Source: JAZDFC01 sp043808235 (GTDB lineage: Bacteria > Bacteroidota > Ignavibacteria > Ignavibacteriales > Melioribacteraceae). From it: a DNA stretch of 64,000 nucleotides. Of the stretch, positions 33,171 through 42,804 are shown one piece after another (the stretch's first letter is position 1; each line of letters begins with the position of its first letter). The translations under genes were made by a program, and so were the position numbers. The stretch spans positions 248,001-312,000 of the forward strand of contig JAZDFC010000105.1 in assembly GCA_043808235.1 (NCBI GenBank), in the 5' to 3' direction. Under the pieces are notes generated by a model that was not told the DNA's origin, ran no database searches, and saw only the letters and a list, made by a program, of their open reading frames with translations.

Positions 33171-34619
33171 ATGAACACCGAATTTCCGCTTGGCGATATG
33201 CCGGTTTCCGAATTCAAAGAAAATGGGTATAAGTTAATCGACTGGGTCGCGGATTATTTGTCCGACATGGAATCGCTGCCGGTCTTACCACCGATTCAGC
33301 CTGGTGATATTAAAAAACATATTCCCTCCACACCGCCCTTTGCCGCTGAAAATATGGAAGACATTATTCCCGACATAAACAAAATAATTGTTCCCGGCAT
33401 TACGCACTGGAACCACCCGAACTTTATGGCTTACTTTGTTTCATCTGCAAGCGGTCCGGGAATTTTAGGGGAACTTGTTGCATCAGCTATAAACACTAAC
33501 GGAATGGTATGGAAATCGAATCCGTCGTCAACCGAGCTGGAAGAAACAGTGTTGAATTGGTTTCGCGAGATGATTGGTCTGCCGAAAAATTATTTTGGAA
33601 TTGTTTACGATACTGCCTCGGTAAGCACAATGCATGCAATAGCAACTGCACGCGAGAATACAGGATTAAATATCCGCCAGCATGGATTTGCCGGACAACC
33701 AAAATTAAGAATGTACTGTTCCGAGCACGCTCATTCCTCCGTTGATAAAGCAGTTATCACACTCGGTATAGGCTTGGATGGACTTCGAAAAATTCCATGC
33801 GATTCAAATTTCAGTATGATTCCTTCGGAACTTGAAAACGCAATCGAAGAGGATAGACAAAACGGGTGGCAGCCATTCTGTGTTGTCGCAACAATCGGAA
33901 CTACATCAACAACAAGTATAGATCCGGTTGATGAGATTAATAAAATCTGCAAGAAAGAAAATTTATGGCTTCATGTTGATTCCGCATACGCAGGTGTAAC
34001 AGCCATGCTGCCCGAGATGAAAAGTCTTTTTAAAGGAATGGATGAAGCGGATTCAATTGTAATCAATCCGCATAAATGGCTTTTTGTTCCTCTCGATTTC
34101 AGTATTCTTTTTATCAGCAAACCTGAAGTTTTAAAACGCGCGTTCAGTCTCGTGCCGGATTATCTTGTAACAGCTGAAGACAACAAAGCAATAAATTATA
34201 TGGATTATGGGATTCAACTTGGAAGAAGATTCCGTTCGTTGAAGTTTTGGTTTGTTCTCCGTTACTTTGGTGTGGAAGGGCTGCAGGCAAGACTTAGAGA
34301 GCATATTCGTTTGGGTCAATTGTTCGCATCGTGGATTGATGAAAATACATCATTCAAGAGAATGGCCCCTGTTCCATTTAGTGTAGTATGTTTTCGAGCT
34401 GTGCCAAATAAATTGATGTCGGATAAAGAATTGGATGAATTTAATTCTTTATTGATGGATAAAATAAATTCGACCGGCAAAATATTTTTAAGTCATACTA
34501 AACTGAATGGAAAATTTGTGATACGATTAGTCGTGGGAGGAATCCGAACGGAAGAAAAGCATGTTCGACTTGCTTGGGAAGTAATTCAAAAAATATTTGA
34601 TGAAATGATAGCAGTGTAG
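33171..34619 (+). CDS. PLP-dependent group II (aromatic amino acid type) decarboxylase
   Basis: 482 residues from the ATG at 33171; a longer reading from 33087 adds 28 residues with no family match. The enzyme has the fold-I decarboxylase pattern: YKLIDWVADYLSDMESLPVL, THWNHPNFMAYFVSSASGPG, NPSSTELEETVLNWF, AHSSVDKAVITLGIG, VDSAYAG and INPHKWLFVPLDFS, where Lys302 is the PLP lysine. It belongs to the DOPA/tryptophan/tyrosine decarboxylase family, releasing CO2 to give amines. The exact amino acid cannot be told from sequence alone. It is a single plus-strand gene, divergent from the PspC operon. Confidence 0.9.
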   Translation: MNTEFPLGDMPVSEFKENGYKLIDWVADYLSDMESLPVLPPIQPGDIKKHIPSTPPFAAENMEDIIPDINKIIVPGITHWNHPNFMAYFVSSASGPGILGELVASAINTNGMVWKSNPSSTELEETVLNWFREMIGLPKNYFGIVYDTASVSTMHAIATARENTGLNIRQHGFAGQPKLRMYCSEHAHSSVDKAVITLGIGLDGLRKIPCDSNFSMIPSELENAIEEDRQNGWQPFCVVATIGTTSTTSIDPVDEINKICKKENLWLHVDSAYAGVTAMLPEMKSLFKGMDEADSIVINPHKWLFVPLDFSILFISKPEVLKRAFSLVPDYLVTAEDNKAINYMDYGIQLGRRFRSLKFWFVLRYFGVEGLQARLREHIRLGQLFASWIDENTSFKRMAPVPFSVVCFRAVPNKLMSDKELDEFNSLLMDKINSTGKIFLSHTKLNGKFVIRLVVGGIRTEEKHVRLAWEVIQKIFDEMIAV

Positions 34620-34843
34620 AGCAAAACTTATTTTTAATGAAATAGAACATGGATGACACGGATTCGTTAATCGCTATTGCCAGGTACGTCGATATTCAAT
34701 CTTCCTTTGAAAAATAAAAAAGGTTGACTCCAATATCACTATCACTCCCAGCCGCTGTCATTAAATTCAATTCGGAGAATCAAATAAAACTTTAGATGGA
34801 ATAATAATGGGGCGCCAACCTAAATGAATTGCAAAGTGTTATT

Positions 34844-35059
34844 CTACTTCACAAGTTCGACTTCTTGAGCTTGAGGACCTTTCTGACCTTCACCTACAGT
34901 GAAACTCACTTTCTGGCCTTCTTTTAGGGTGCGGTATCCTTCACCAGAAGAAATAGAGGAATAGTGAACAAACACATCATCACCTTGTTCGCGCTCAATA
35001 AAACCGTAACCTTTAGTATTGTTAAACCATTTTACGGTTCCAGTTTCACGCTGAGGCAT
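34844..35059 (-). CDS. cspA: Cold-shock domain protein
   Basis: 71 residues, the usual size. The OB-fold nucleic-acid-binding motifs are intact: RNP1 KGYGFIER and RNP2 VFVHYSSI, after the typical GTVKWFNNTKGYG opening and with the closing GPQAQEVELV. It binds single-stranded RNA/DNA as an RNA chaperone. A candidate promoter about 260 bases upstream on the minus strand implies a long 5' leader, as in many csp mRNAs whose leaders respond to cold. The symbol marks the family, not a proven orthologue. Confidence 0.92.
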   Translation of the reverse strand: MPQRETGTVKWFNNTKGYGFIEREQGDDVFVHYSSISSGEGYRTLKEGQKVSFTVGEGQKGPQAQEVELVK

Positions 35060-35495
35060 GCAAAACTCCGGCTAAATAAAACTACTGTGAATTAAACAAG
35101 CAACTGTTTTCAACATGCCTTGAAAAATCAATTATGTTAAAGAACGTTTGCTTACCAAAACATAATTAGAATAATCTTCAAATAAAAGCAAAATATTGAC
35201 AAAAGCGCCCCAAGGTGATATAGATTGCAATTCATATTTATACGGGATATTGGCGGTAAAATCCATAGGTTGATAAAAATAACTGTACCGGCCTAATAAT
35301 CACTTGATATTATTATGATTTGCAAATATATTTTGCCCGGTAATAGCAATCCCGGTTTTATTATCTACCCCTCTCGTAAATTACAAAAATTACCGGGGCA
35401 TTACCGCAATTAGTTGATATTTGGCTTTTAATTTTTATTATTTGCCAACCGGATTATTTCGAGTATAAAACTATTATAAACAAGGAGCAACTCCG
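35060..35495. other. Long divergent gap with probable cspA leader
   Basis: 436 bases without a gene between cspA (minus) and the SPFH-like gene (plus). The cspA side probably is an untranslated leader. GCCCGGTAAT near 35335 can pair with ATTACCGGGGC near 35389 with one bulge, and a ribosome binding site (AAGGAG) lies 10 bases before the SPFH start at 35496. Confidence 0.45.
35323..35349 (-). promoter_or_regulatory. Candidate promoter for cspA with long leader
   Basis: On the minus strand, TATATTTG (35330-35323) is a full match to the TAnnTTTG box, and TTG (35349-35347) lies 16 bases upstream of it. The spacer is shorter than the usual 18-20, so the -33 part is uncertain. It would give a leader of about 250 bases. 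Confidence 0.35.
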
Positions 35496-36455
35496 ATGGA
35501 AATAGTGTATGGAATTGTAATATTGCTGGTGGTTATTGCAGCTGCTTTCGAATATCGAATTAAAAAACCAGGCCAGATAGTTCTTTCCGAATCAAATGGA
35601 AAAGTGAAGTATAGAAAATCCGCTTTTTATCCACGTCACTATTCGTTGACTATACCCAATACTACACAAACGATTACATCGGTTGTAGAGCCGGAGGTAA
35701 AAGGCAAAATAGGTCTTGTTGTAAAATATACTTTTACGGTTACTCCATCGCTTGAAAACATTTCCAAACTTATTAAAATAGGCGGTTGGGGAAAAGATGC
35801 TCTCAGCGATGCATCGAAAGAGCTAGATATTATTCTTCAAGGAAAAATTAAAGGTTACACCGAAAACTTTGATATCGACCAAATTAAATCGGAAAGCATG
35901 ACGAACTATTTGAATGAACAAGTAAAAGATGTTGACAAACAGCTCGGTCTTGAAATATTGTCGCTGACTATCCAATCTATTGAGCCTGCCGATAAAAAAA
36001 TATCCGAAGCAATCAGGCAGAAAGAAGCCTCGCGAATTATGGAAGAAACCGAAAAAGATAATCAACGTGTTAGAATACAAACCGCACAAATGAAACTTCA
36101 GGCTGATGAAGAAATTCTAAAATACGAGCACCAATTGTCGATGCAAAAATTCCAATTGAAGGAAATTGAAGAAGAAAAAGAAGCGGCGCTCGCATTGAAG
36201 AAATTGAACGAGCAGATAAAACGCGACAAGATTAAATTGGAAGTTGAAAAGGAAGAGATGAATATGTTCAAGGATAACCCGGAGCTGCTGCTGCTGACAC
36301 CGCAGGTAACACGATTAGCCGAAGCAAGTCAGAATCTTAAAAATGCGAGAACGATTGTATCGCTTGGAGATTTTGAAAACGGTTCGCAGCTTGTTGATGT
36401 GCTGAAAAATTTCCTTGGTAAACTTTTACAAACAACCTCGAACAAGAAAGAATAG
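35496..36455 (+). CDS. SPFH/Band-7-like membrane-anchored protein
   Basis: 319 residues. One N-terminal membrane helix (IVYGIVILLVVIAAAFEY) is followed by a beta-rich region of about 130 residues with the look of an SPFH domain (KPGQIVLSESNGKVKYRK, GLVVKYTFTVTPSLENI). A helical part follows whose entry resembles prohibitin/HflK-type proteins (LGLEILSLTIQSIEPADKKI then SEAIRQKEASRIMEE), and then a long charged coiled coil to about residue 250. These proteins form membrane microdomain scaffolds. Similarity is recognisable but not strong. It precedes the giant fusion protein on the same strand by about 100 bases; functional linkage is not shown. Confidence 0.65.
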   Translation: MEIVYGIVILLVVIAAAFEYRIKKPGQIVLSESNGKVKYRKSAFYPRHYSLTIPNTTQTITSVVEPEVKGKIGLVVKYTFTVTPSLENISKLIKIGGWGKDALSDASKELDIILQGKIKGYTENFDIDQIKSESMTNYLNEQVKDVDKQLGLEILSLTIQSIEPADKKISEAIRQKEASRIMEETEKDNQRVRIQTAQMKLQADEEILKYEHQLSMQKFQLKEIEEEKEAALALKKLNEQIKRDKIKLEVEKEEMNMFKDNPELLLLTPQVTRLAEASQNLKNARTIVSLGDFENGSQLVDVLKNFLGKLLQTTSNKKE

Positions 36456-36559
36456 CAAACAGATTCTTATGATTGTTTATGAAATCTTAAAATAATCTGC
36501 GAAAATCATAATGATCATAAAAATCCGTGTTCCATTATTTTGTTGTGTTAAAGGAACGT

Positions 36560-39500
36560 GTGATAATCAAGCAAAAAAATATCGAGCAGCTTTTCGAACT
36601 TTACACGATTAAGCCGGGCAAGATTTCCGAAATCAGTGAAGCAACGGCAGCCTCGTCTGTGCCCCCAGCTGAGCGTGTGAATTTCCATATCGGAAACCCG
36701 GTACAAGATGAATCGCTTACACGATACTATTTAAATTCTCTGCTCGGAGTAAAAACAGATTCGGATGATTCCGAGAAATTTGATGCCGCTGCTTTATGCC
36801 GCCAACTTGGCTGGGACACCGATAATCAGAAAAGAATTGAGTTCCTCTACAACGTTACAAAAAACAGTGCGCCGTATTCACCGCGCGGCGGATTCAATAT
36901 TAAAAATCCCGTTCCGTTAGTAAAGAAAATCCATCAATGGTTAACAGCCGAACAGGACGAACCGCTATCGTATGATCTGGGTGAAAAATCCGGCAAGAGA
37001 GAACTGCTTATTTCGAGCGGCGGGATTGATGAGTCTTTGCGAATATTATTTTATTCATTGAATTCATTTCTCGTCAATTTACCGGCAAATATTTTTTACC
37101 TTGGCGGCGAAGTGCCGGTGTACGCTTCCGATTTTAATTCATTAATTTTTTCGAAATTGCCCGATGATGAAAGTGACGCAGTTTCATTCTTGGAAAAATT
37201 CTTAAAGAGCAATAACGAAAAACCGGGTTACCTGGTTATTGATAAAATTATAACTGAAGAAATCCGGCGAAGATTGAGAAATCTTTGTCTCGATTACCCG
37301 CTATTCTTTATCGAGACTAATGATGTGCCGAACCATCTTTCATTATCGCGCGAAGCGAAATTAAAAAACCGGGTGATACGATTCCTGACGCCGAGGTTTA
37401 TTTCCGAAAAACTTACAAATCTTTCAATTGTTGTGCTCGCAGGTGACTCGGAGCTTTTGAAGATTTTCGAATCGGTTCATTTTCAGTTGAAGGGTACGCC
37501 GAGCGCGTCGGAAATAGAATTGCTGCAATATCTCTCGAACAATTTTGATGAAGTGGCTAATTGCAAAACAGGTGGAAGTGAATTATCCCGTCCATACGGA
37601 AATATTGACGAACCACCCGCTACATCAGCATTCACGATGCCGTTGAATACAGCTAACAAATTACTCGACAGAATTGAAGAGGTTTATCAAAGTAAAATTG
37701 ACATGGTCGCTTCCCTGGCAAAAAAGATTGAGAGGAAATCAACGAGGTTAAATTTCAGGAATATTTCTTTCACGGACCATTTGATTAATAAAGATACCCA
37801 TGAAGTGCTCGATGAGTTTTTCCAAAACATAGACAACGACGAATGGATTAATAGCACAACAGAAAGTTTTGTCACCGCATTCGTGAAGGAACATCCTGAA
37901 TATTCACCAAAAAATTTAATAGTGGTAAATGGTTCGTCGCGTACGGCTCTCGGTTTGCTCGGATTTCATTGCGGTATATCGGAGGTGATTGCACCGGACT
38001 TCAGCTGGACGTATGAACATTGTTTCCCCAAATCGACTTTCATCCCGCTAACTGATGAATTTGAAATTGATGTTGATATGATGTGCCGTGCGGTTGACGA
38101 TAAATTAGTATTCGGTAAAGACGTGTCGAACACTGTCGCGGTGGTTTTGAATAATCCCCACAATGCAAGCGGAAAAATTTTTAGGGAGACAGACTTAAAA
38201 GAACTGCTTGTGAAAATTCTTGATAGAAATGTTTTTGTGATTGACGACCTCGCTTATCAAAATGTGCTTCCCGAGAATTCGTTGAACGGTCCAAAAACCT
38301 TAAAACAACTGGCGCTTGAATTGGTGAAGGAAGGCAGATTATACAAGGACAAACTGAACAGACTGATTGTTGTACATTCATTATCGAAGACCGATTGTTT
38401 TGCAGGGGCAAGACTTGCAGTAGTCGAAATAAACGACGATAATCTTGCAAAGAAATTAGCCCGACTTAATTCAATTGTTAAACCGAACATCGCGGCAATA
38501 TTAACGGCATATCTGTTTTATAGAAATAACACAGGGCGTATTCAGAATTTCTGGTTGCTCAGGAATAGAATTTTCAAGGCGAAGATGGATGCAATTGCAG
38601 AAGCCGAATCCGAACTTCCGCCTTCGCGTAATCCGTTTCATATTTATATCCAACGACCGCAGGGCAGTATGTATCCCCGTATGGTTATCGATAATCTTCC
38701 CAACGGTTTATCACTTGATTGGCTTTCTTCCGGTTTGGCTGCGCAGGGAATCGGACTTGTACCGCTTGCATCGTTCGCGAGAACTTCAAAAGGATACGAA
38801 CTCGGCAGAAAATCTTTCCGCTTAACTCTCGGCGGAACCGACTCGCCGGAAATTCTTCTTCGTAAAACAAGAAGAGTGCTCATTGACATGAACCGATTGA
38901 TTGCCGAAGAAAAAGCGAAATACAACAAGCGCAGCTTTTCCCTCAAGCCGGCTTACAAAAACAATTCGCGCGATTCGATTACAACCGACAATAACTGGAA
39001 TGAGTTTTTAACACAACTCAATAATGAGATAAGAAAAACCGTTCAGAAAAATATGAATGTGTTTGCCGGACAGGTTGAAAACAGATTGCTGTCTGACAGG
39101 TTTTTCGAAAAGTATTTGCCTTACCGTCTCCGGACTTTTTCGCAATTATTCCATGACCGTTTTAATATATCGAGAGATTATCTGTCGTCAATTTCGAAAG
39201 ATGGGAGTAAATTTCTCGTTTCCCAGCTTGAGTATGAATTTTACAAAGACGATGCCGAACAAAGACGGGAGAAATTCCGTAAAAGGTCGTTCGATAGAAC
39301 AGTTCACCCTACGCAGATGTATGCGATTGATACGGATATTTTATTTAACATCGTTACCGATAAAATATTGCGCGGTGAAAAACCTGAAGTGAAAACGATT
39401 TCTCAATTGAGCGAATGTTTGACGAATGAATATCTCGGAAGGAATGTTTCAATTAATTCCGCCAAGGAAGGAGAAGAACTTGTCTGCGATTTACGTTCGA

Positions 39501-42175
39501 TAATTGCCGCCGAACAATTCACTTCTCTTTACTCCACCGATACAAATGAAACATTGCTTTCGTTTTGGGGAGACTGGGACGGCAGCAACCGCCCGTCAGG
39601 ACAGGGGCACCGGCTTGTTGCGGCTGCCGTGTTGGAGAATGTTACAAATCTTTCCAGCATAATTGTAACGCTCGTTTCGATTGATAAAACAGTGAAAGTT
39701 GACCCGGAGCTGCTTTCTGAAATCAATCAACTTTCTCATTCGAACAAAATGTTTTGGGAACTGCTGAATAAAATTACAACACTCACAAATCAATTGGAAA
39801 AAAGATACCGCAGTGTTCTGCCGTTCAGCATCGAATCAAATCGTTTCCGAAAAGCAGCAATGAAAATACATTTGGCGCAGGACCCGATAGTCAAACTCTG
39901 GCAGCACAACGATAGGCTCGAAGCAAAAATGCTCGCGCTCCGCTCCGAGCGCCGGAATAAACTCGAGTACTATTTCAAACTGAATAAGCAGTTGAGAAAA
40001 ACTCTTCATGATTTGATTCCATTTATTATCAAGCATTCTTCTCATCAACAATTAATTTTGCAAGCCGGATTGTATCGCGATGTTTTAAAAAGATTTGTTC
40101 TCACTCCCCGCATCCATCAAAAATTAATTACAGCGAAAGATCAGTTTGCAATCAATACTACCGTGCACAATATTTTTGAGATAAACGAAATAGCGGGAAG
40201 CTACGGAAATCCCGGAATGGTTCTCGGTCTGCAGGTGAGTATGTCAACAAATCCCGAAGCGTTGATTGCGCTTGATAAAAAATTTGTATCGGAACGCGAG
40301 GACGTTTTAAAAAAATCCAGCGCAGGAATTCTGCCAAAAGTTTGGTCGATACCTTTGTTCGAAGATTTGGGTACAGTGGAGAAAATCGAAAGCTACCTTG
40401 ATAAAGTTTGGGATTACGCTGTTCAAAGCAGAAGCATCGAACAGGACGTGAAAGATAGATTTTCGGAAATTGTATGTGAAGTATTTATTGCCGGTTCGGA
40501 TTTAAGCCAGCAGGTTGGACAAACTTCATCAACGCTTTTATATAACCGCGCAAAACATAAAACTATTGAATGGCTGGCTAAGAAAGGATTGTCCGCCGAT
40601 GTACGCATCAAACTTGGCTGCGGCGAGCCGATGCAGCGGCAGGGCGGATACTACGCGGATTTCTCAAGTAAGCCCGCGTTCGTTATTAATGATGTAAATA
40701 AAAAGCGCTTCAAAGAATATTTGAAGGAATCGACAGTTAAAAGCACCGAGTTCGCAGTCACACCGCTTCACGGTGTTTTTGCAGGCGGAGATTTACGCAC
40801 AATGCAAAGCGCAGTTTCGGAGAAAGCGAGACAACTCTCCGCAAATGACCGCGCGCAACTTTTATATCATTTGAATAAAACACAGCAATTCTATCATAAC
40901 GAATTAATACGTGCATCCGAGCCGTTTGTTGATACAAGATTGATTTATGAATCGAAAGGGTTAAAAGAACTTGAGAGATTAACTCTCGGCAAGACAGATG
41001 ATGTGTTCAATACGTTCGCGCAGCTATCATCAAAAAATTTCCAGCAGATAATTTACGGCAGCGAAGATGATGTTGTCGGGATTCATATTATTTCGTATTT
41101 CTTGTCCCGCGCAACGCCGATACTTCGCGACAGACCGGTTGACAGACCCTCGAAAGCGGGCGGCGATAACCGCGGACAAAAAATTCTCGAACGGATTGCT
41201 TCTACGATTCCACTTTGTAAACACGGCAGTTTGCTGAGAGCAATTAGCCATAACAAAACACAGACTTTTATTTTGGGAATCAACCAGCTAACAACCGGAT
41301 TATTCAGGGCGCTTAATCAATTTTCGCAGCAGGATTTTCCAGGCGGACGCGGATACCAATTGTTGGCGGACAAAATTTTACCGGGTCTCCCGGTTTATGA
41401 AATTCTTGCAACGATGAGATTATTTCAGGACTTCGAATTGAAATCGTTGAAAAAGTTTTCCGACAGTTTCCCGTCAGGTAATTCCGCATTCACTCTTCTA
41501 CGCGAAGACATGGACTCGTTCGAAATGTTTGCGCCGATGCTGCAAAAAGAATTATTACGGCGGCACGGAATAAATGTCGAAGAGTTTTTCGAGGGAGATA
41601 AATTTATTCTCGAACTTCTGCCAACGCTTCGACCGGACCTTGCTGTTTTGTTACAGCCGGACTTTTTCAACATCGAGCCGGAGAAAGTTCTTAAGAATGT
41701 TAGATACGAAATTCCAAAGGAATGGCTTGATGAATTTTCCGAATTGATTATCATCCCGAAGAAAATCCGCTATTGGCGAAATGAAATTTGGAAACTTCTC
41801 GAGGAGCCTGTTAAAAACCAGGTTAAGTCATTTGTAGAACTTGCGATTGCGTTGAACTCTCTTTCCAAAGATATTGATATGAAAGAATTTTCCGCCGCAT
41901 CTTCCTCATTCAAGAATAACAAATACGAAACCTCGCTTACGGATTTATTAAAAGGGAAAGTTGATGATTCGATGCGTCAATTTTTAACCGCCGCCGTTCA
42001 ATACCTTACCCGCCTACCTTCGGAAATGGTCGAGGTGCCGATTGATATTGTCCGCGCGTTAAAAGACGTTGAACGCATTCTCCAAATCGAAGAACAGGCG
42101 CTGAGTAAGAACAAACAGGAACTGCTCAATTTTTATCTTCTGCAAATTGCAAGGTATGTGGGGGATAACGGGTAA
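36560..42175 (+). CDS. Giant double-aminotransferase plus PEP-carboxylase-like fusion protein
   Basis: 1871 residues from GTG 36560, chosen for AAAGGA just upstream; GTG 36527 would add 11. Residues ~95-340 look like a degenerate aminotransferase fold (LISSGGIDESLRILFYSL) lacking the catalytic lysine. Residues ~370-810 are a fold-I aminotransferase with VVLNNPHNASGK, VFVIDDLAYQNV and PLP-lysine motif HSLSKTDCFAGARL (Lys610). Residues ~830-1871 show PEP carboxylase motifs in family order: RTVHPTQ (His916), FWGDWDGSNRPSG (1003-), IPLFEDLGTV (Glu1268), IAGSDLSQQVG (Asp1314), QRQGG (Arg1360), RPVDRPSKAGG and LLRAIS (Arg1560). E. coli PEPC uses His138, Glu506, Asp543, Arg587 and Arg713 at these places. 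The FHGRGG loop is replaced by KLGCGEP, so activity is uncertain. The transaminase half is firm; the PEPC half is my inference. Confidence 0.8.
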   Translation: MIIKQKNIEQLFELYTIKPGKISEISEATAASSVPPAERVNFHIGNPVQDESLTRYYLNSLLGVKTDSDDSEKFDAAALCRQLGWDTDNQKRIEFLYNVTKNSAPYSPRGGFNIKNPVPLVKKIHQWLTAEQDEPLSYDLGEKSGKRELLISSGGIDESLRILFYSLNSFLVNLPANIFYLGGEVPVYASDFNSLIFSKLPDDESDAVSFLEKFLKSNNEKPGYLVIDKIITEEIRRRLRNLCLDYPLFFIETNDVPNHLSLSREAKLKNRVIRFLTPRFISEKLTNLSIVVLAGDSELLKIFESVHFQLKGTPSASEIELLQYLSNNFDEVANCKTGGSELSRPYGNIDEPPATSAFTMPLNTANKLLDRIEEVYQSKIDMVASLAKKIERKSTRLNFRNISFTDHLINKDTHEVLDEFFQNIDNDEWINSTTESFVTAFVKEHPEYSPKNLIVVNGSSRTALGLLGFHCGISEVIAPDFSWTYEHCFPKSTFIPLTDEFEIDVDMMCRAVDDKLVFGKDVSNTVAVVLNNPHNASGKIFRETDLKELLVKILDRNVFVIDDLAYQNVLPENSLNGPKTLKQLALELVKEGRLYKDKLNRLIVVHSLSKTDCFAGARLAVVEINDDNLAKKLARLNSIVKPNIAAILTAYLFYRNNTGRIQNFWLLRNRIFKAKMDAIAEAESELPPSRNPFHIYIQRPQGSMYPRMVIDNLPNGLSLDWLSSGLAAQGIGLVPLASFARTSKGYELGRKSFRLTLGGTDSPEILLRKTRRVLIDMNRLIAEEKAKYNKRSFSLKPAYKNNSRDSITTDNNWNEFLTQLNNEIRKTVQKNMNVFAGQVENRLLSDRFFEKYLPYRLRTFSQLFHDRFNISRDYLSSISKDGSKFLVSQLEYEFYKDDAEQRREKFRKRSFDRTVHPTQMYAIDTDILFNIVTDKILRGEKPEVKTISQLSECLTNEYLGRNVSINSAKEGEELVCDLRSIIAAEQFTSLYSTDTNETLLSFWGDWDGSNRPSGQGHRLVAAAVLENVTNLSSIIVTLVSIDKTVKVDPELLSEINQLSHSNKMFWELLNKITTLTNQLEKRYRSVLPFSIESNRFRKAAMKIHLAQDPIVKLWQHNDRLEAKMLALRSERRNKLEYYFKLNKQLRKTLHDLIPFIIKHSSHQQLILQAGLYRDVLKRFVLTPRIHQKLITAKDQFAINTTVHNIFEINEIAGSYGNPGMVLGLQVSMSTNPEALIALDKKFVSEREDVLKKSSAGILPKVWSIPLFEDLGTVEKIESYLDKVWDYAVQSRSIEQDVKDRFSEIVCEVFIAGSDLSQQVGQTSSTLLYNRAKHKTIEWLAKKGLSADVRIKLGCGEPMQRQGGYYADFSSKPAFVINDVNKKRFKEYLKESTVKSTEFAVTPLHGVFAGGDLRTMQSAVSEKARQLSANDRAQLLYHLNKTQQFYHNELIRASEPFVDTRLIYESKGLKELERLTLGKTDDVFNTFAQLSSKNFQQIIYGSEDDVVGIHIISYFLSRATPILRDRPVDRPSKAGGDNRGQKILERIASTIPLCKHGSLLRAISHNKTQTFILGINQLTTGLFRALNQFSQQDFPGGRGYQLLADKILPGLPVYEILATMRLFQDFELKSLKKFSDSFPSGNSAFTLLREDMDSFEMFAPMLQKELLRRHGINVEEFFEGDKFILELLPTLRPDLAVLLQPDFFNIEPEKVLKNVRYEIPKEWLDEFSELIIIPKKIRYWRNEIWKLLEEPVKNQVKSFVELAIALNSLSKDIDMKEFSAASSSFKNNKYETSLTDLLKGKVDDSMRQFLTAAVQYLTRLPSEMVEVPIDIVRALKDVERILQIEEQALSKNKQELLNFYLLQIARYVGDNG

Positions 42176-42226
42176 ATGCGATTGATGATTGATGATTTCT
42201 TCTTGATAATTGAAGAGGTTTTGGAG

Positions 42227-42436
42227 TTAGTTCTTAGAGTTTTGTAAATTCATTGAATTGTATTCTATTGCAGCAAGCACGTCTTCTTTTGTGAGAGACG
42301 GATAATCTTCAAGAACTTGTTCAATTGAAAAGCCCGATGCAAGATTGCTCAAAATAATACTAACAAGTATGCGGGTACCTTTTATCACGGGTTTACCATG
42401 ACAAACATTCGGATTAATGGATATTCGATCGGTCAT
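42227..42436 (-). CDS. DUF433 protein (antitoxin-like)
   Basis: 69 residues, the normal size of DUF433: ISINPNVCHGKPVIKGTRI at the start, then VSIILSNLASGFSIEQVLED and YPSLTKEDVLAAIEYNS. DUF433 proteins are winged-helix-like DNA binders often paired with a DUF5615 PIN-like toxin gene. No such partner lies on either side here, so this copy is an orphan, perhaps the remnant of a toxin-antitoxin pair. It faces the giant gene tail to tail. Confidence 0.88.
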   Translation of the reverse strand: MTDRISINPNVCHGKPVIKGTRILVSIILSNLASGFSIEQVLEDYPSLTKEDVLAAIEYNSMNLQNSKN

Positions 42437-42804
42437 AACTTAACCACATTCATTATTCAAAATTTATTTCGGATATAATCTATAAAAAGCCCAATGGTAA
42501 TCAAAGTTGAAATAGCTGTTGATGGATTTGCTGCATCTGCAATTTTATTCGGTATTCAATTCTCAATATGCAATCCGCAAACAAAAATCTAAAAAATTAT
42601 AAAATAGCGATAGCTGTTCCAGGTATTAATTAGTTACCTTTGCATCAATATAAAAACTCCTTTTACGGTTCTGTCTTTACAGTTTGTGATTTAATCAAGA
42701 GTCTATCTTTCTAAAAATCTGTTTCCTTGATAATCAGATATAATCGGCATATTTTTTCAGCATTATTTTAATACATTTCTCAAACAATACAAGAGACTAT
42801 AACT
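42437..42804. other. Non-coding gap upstream of aspartate aminotransferase
   Basis: 368 AT-rich bases with no gene. TACCTTTG at 42635-42642 fits the TAnnTTTG box but has no TTG at the right distance, and TATAAT at 42739-42744 lies 60 bases before the ATG without a good -35. Either could mark the promoter of the aminotransferase-pckA operon. I cannot choose. Confidence 0.4.

Noticed and set aside
36900..41800. Many antiparallel open frames inside the giant gene
   Set aside because: They lack ribosome binding sites and family resemblance, while the sense frame has continuous protein motifs throughout.
42227..42436. Complete toxin-antitoxin pair
   Set aside because: No toxin-like frame lies on either side of the DUF433 gene.
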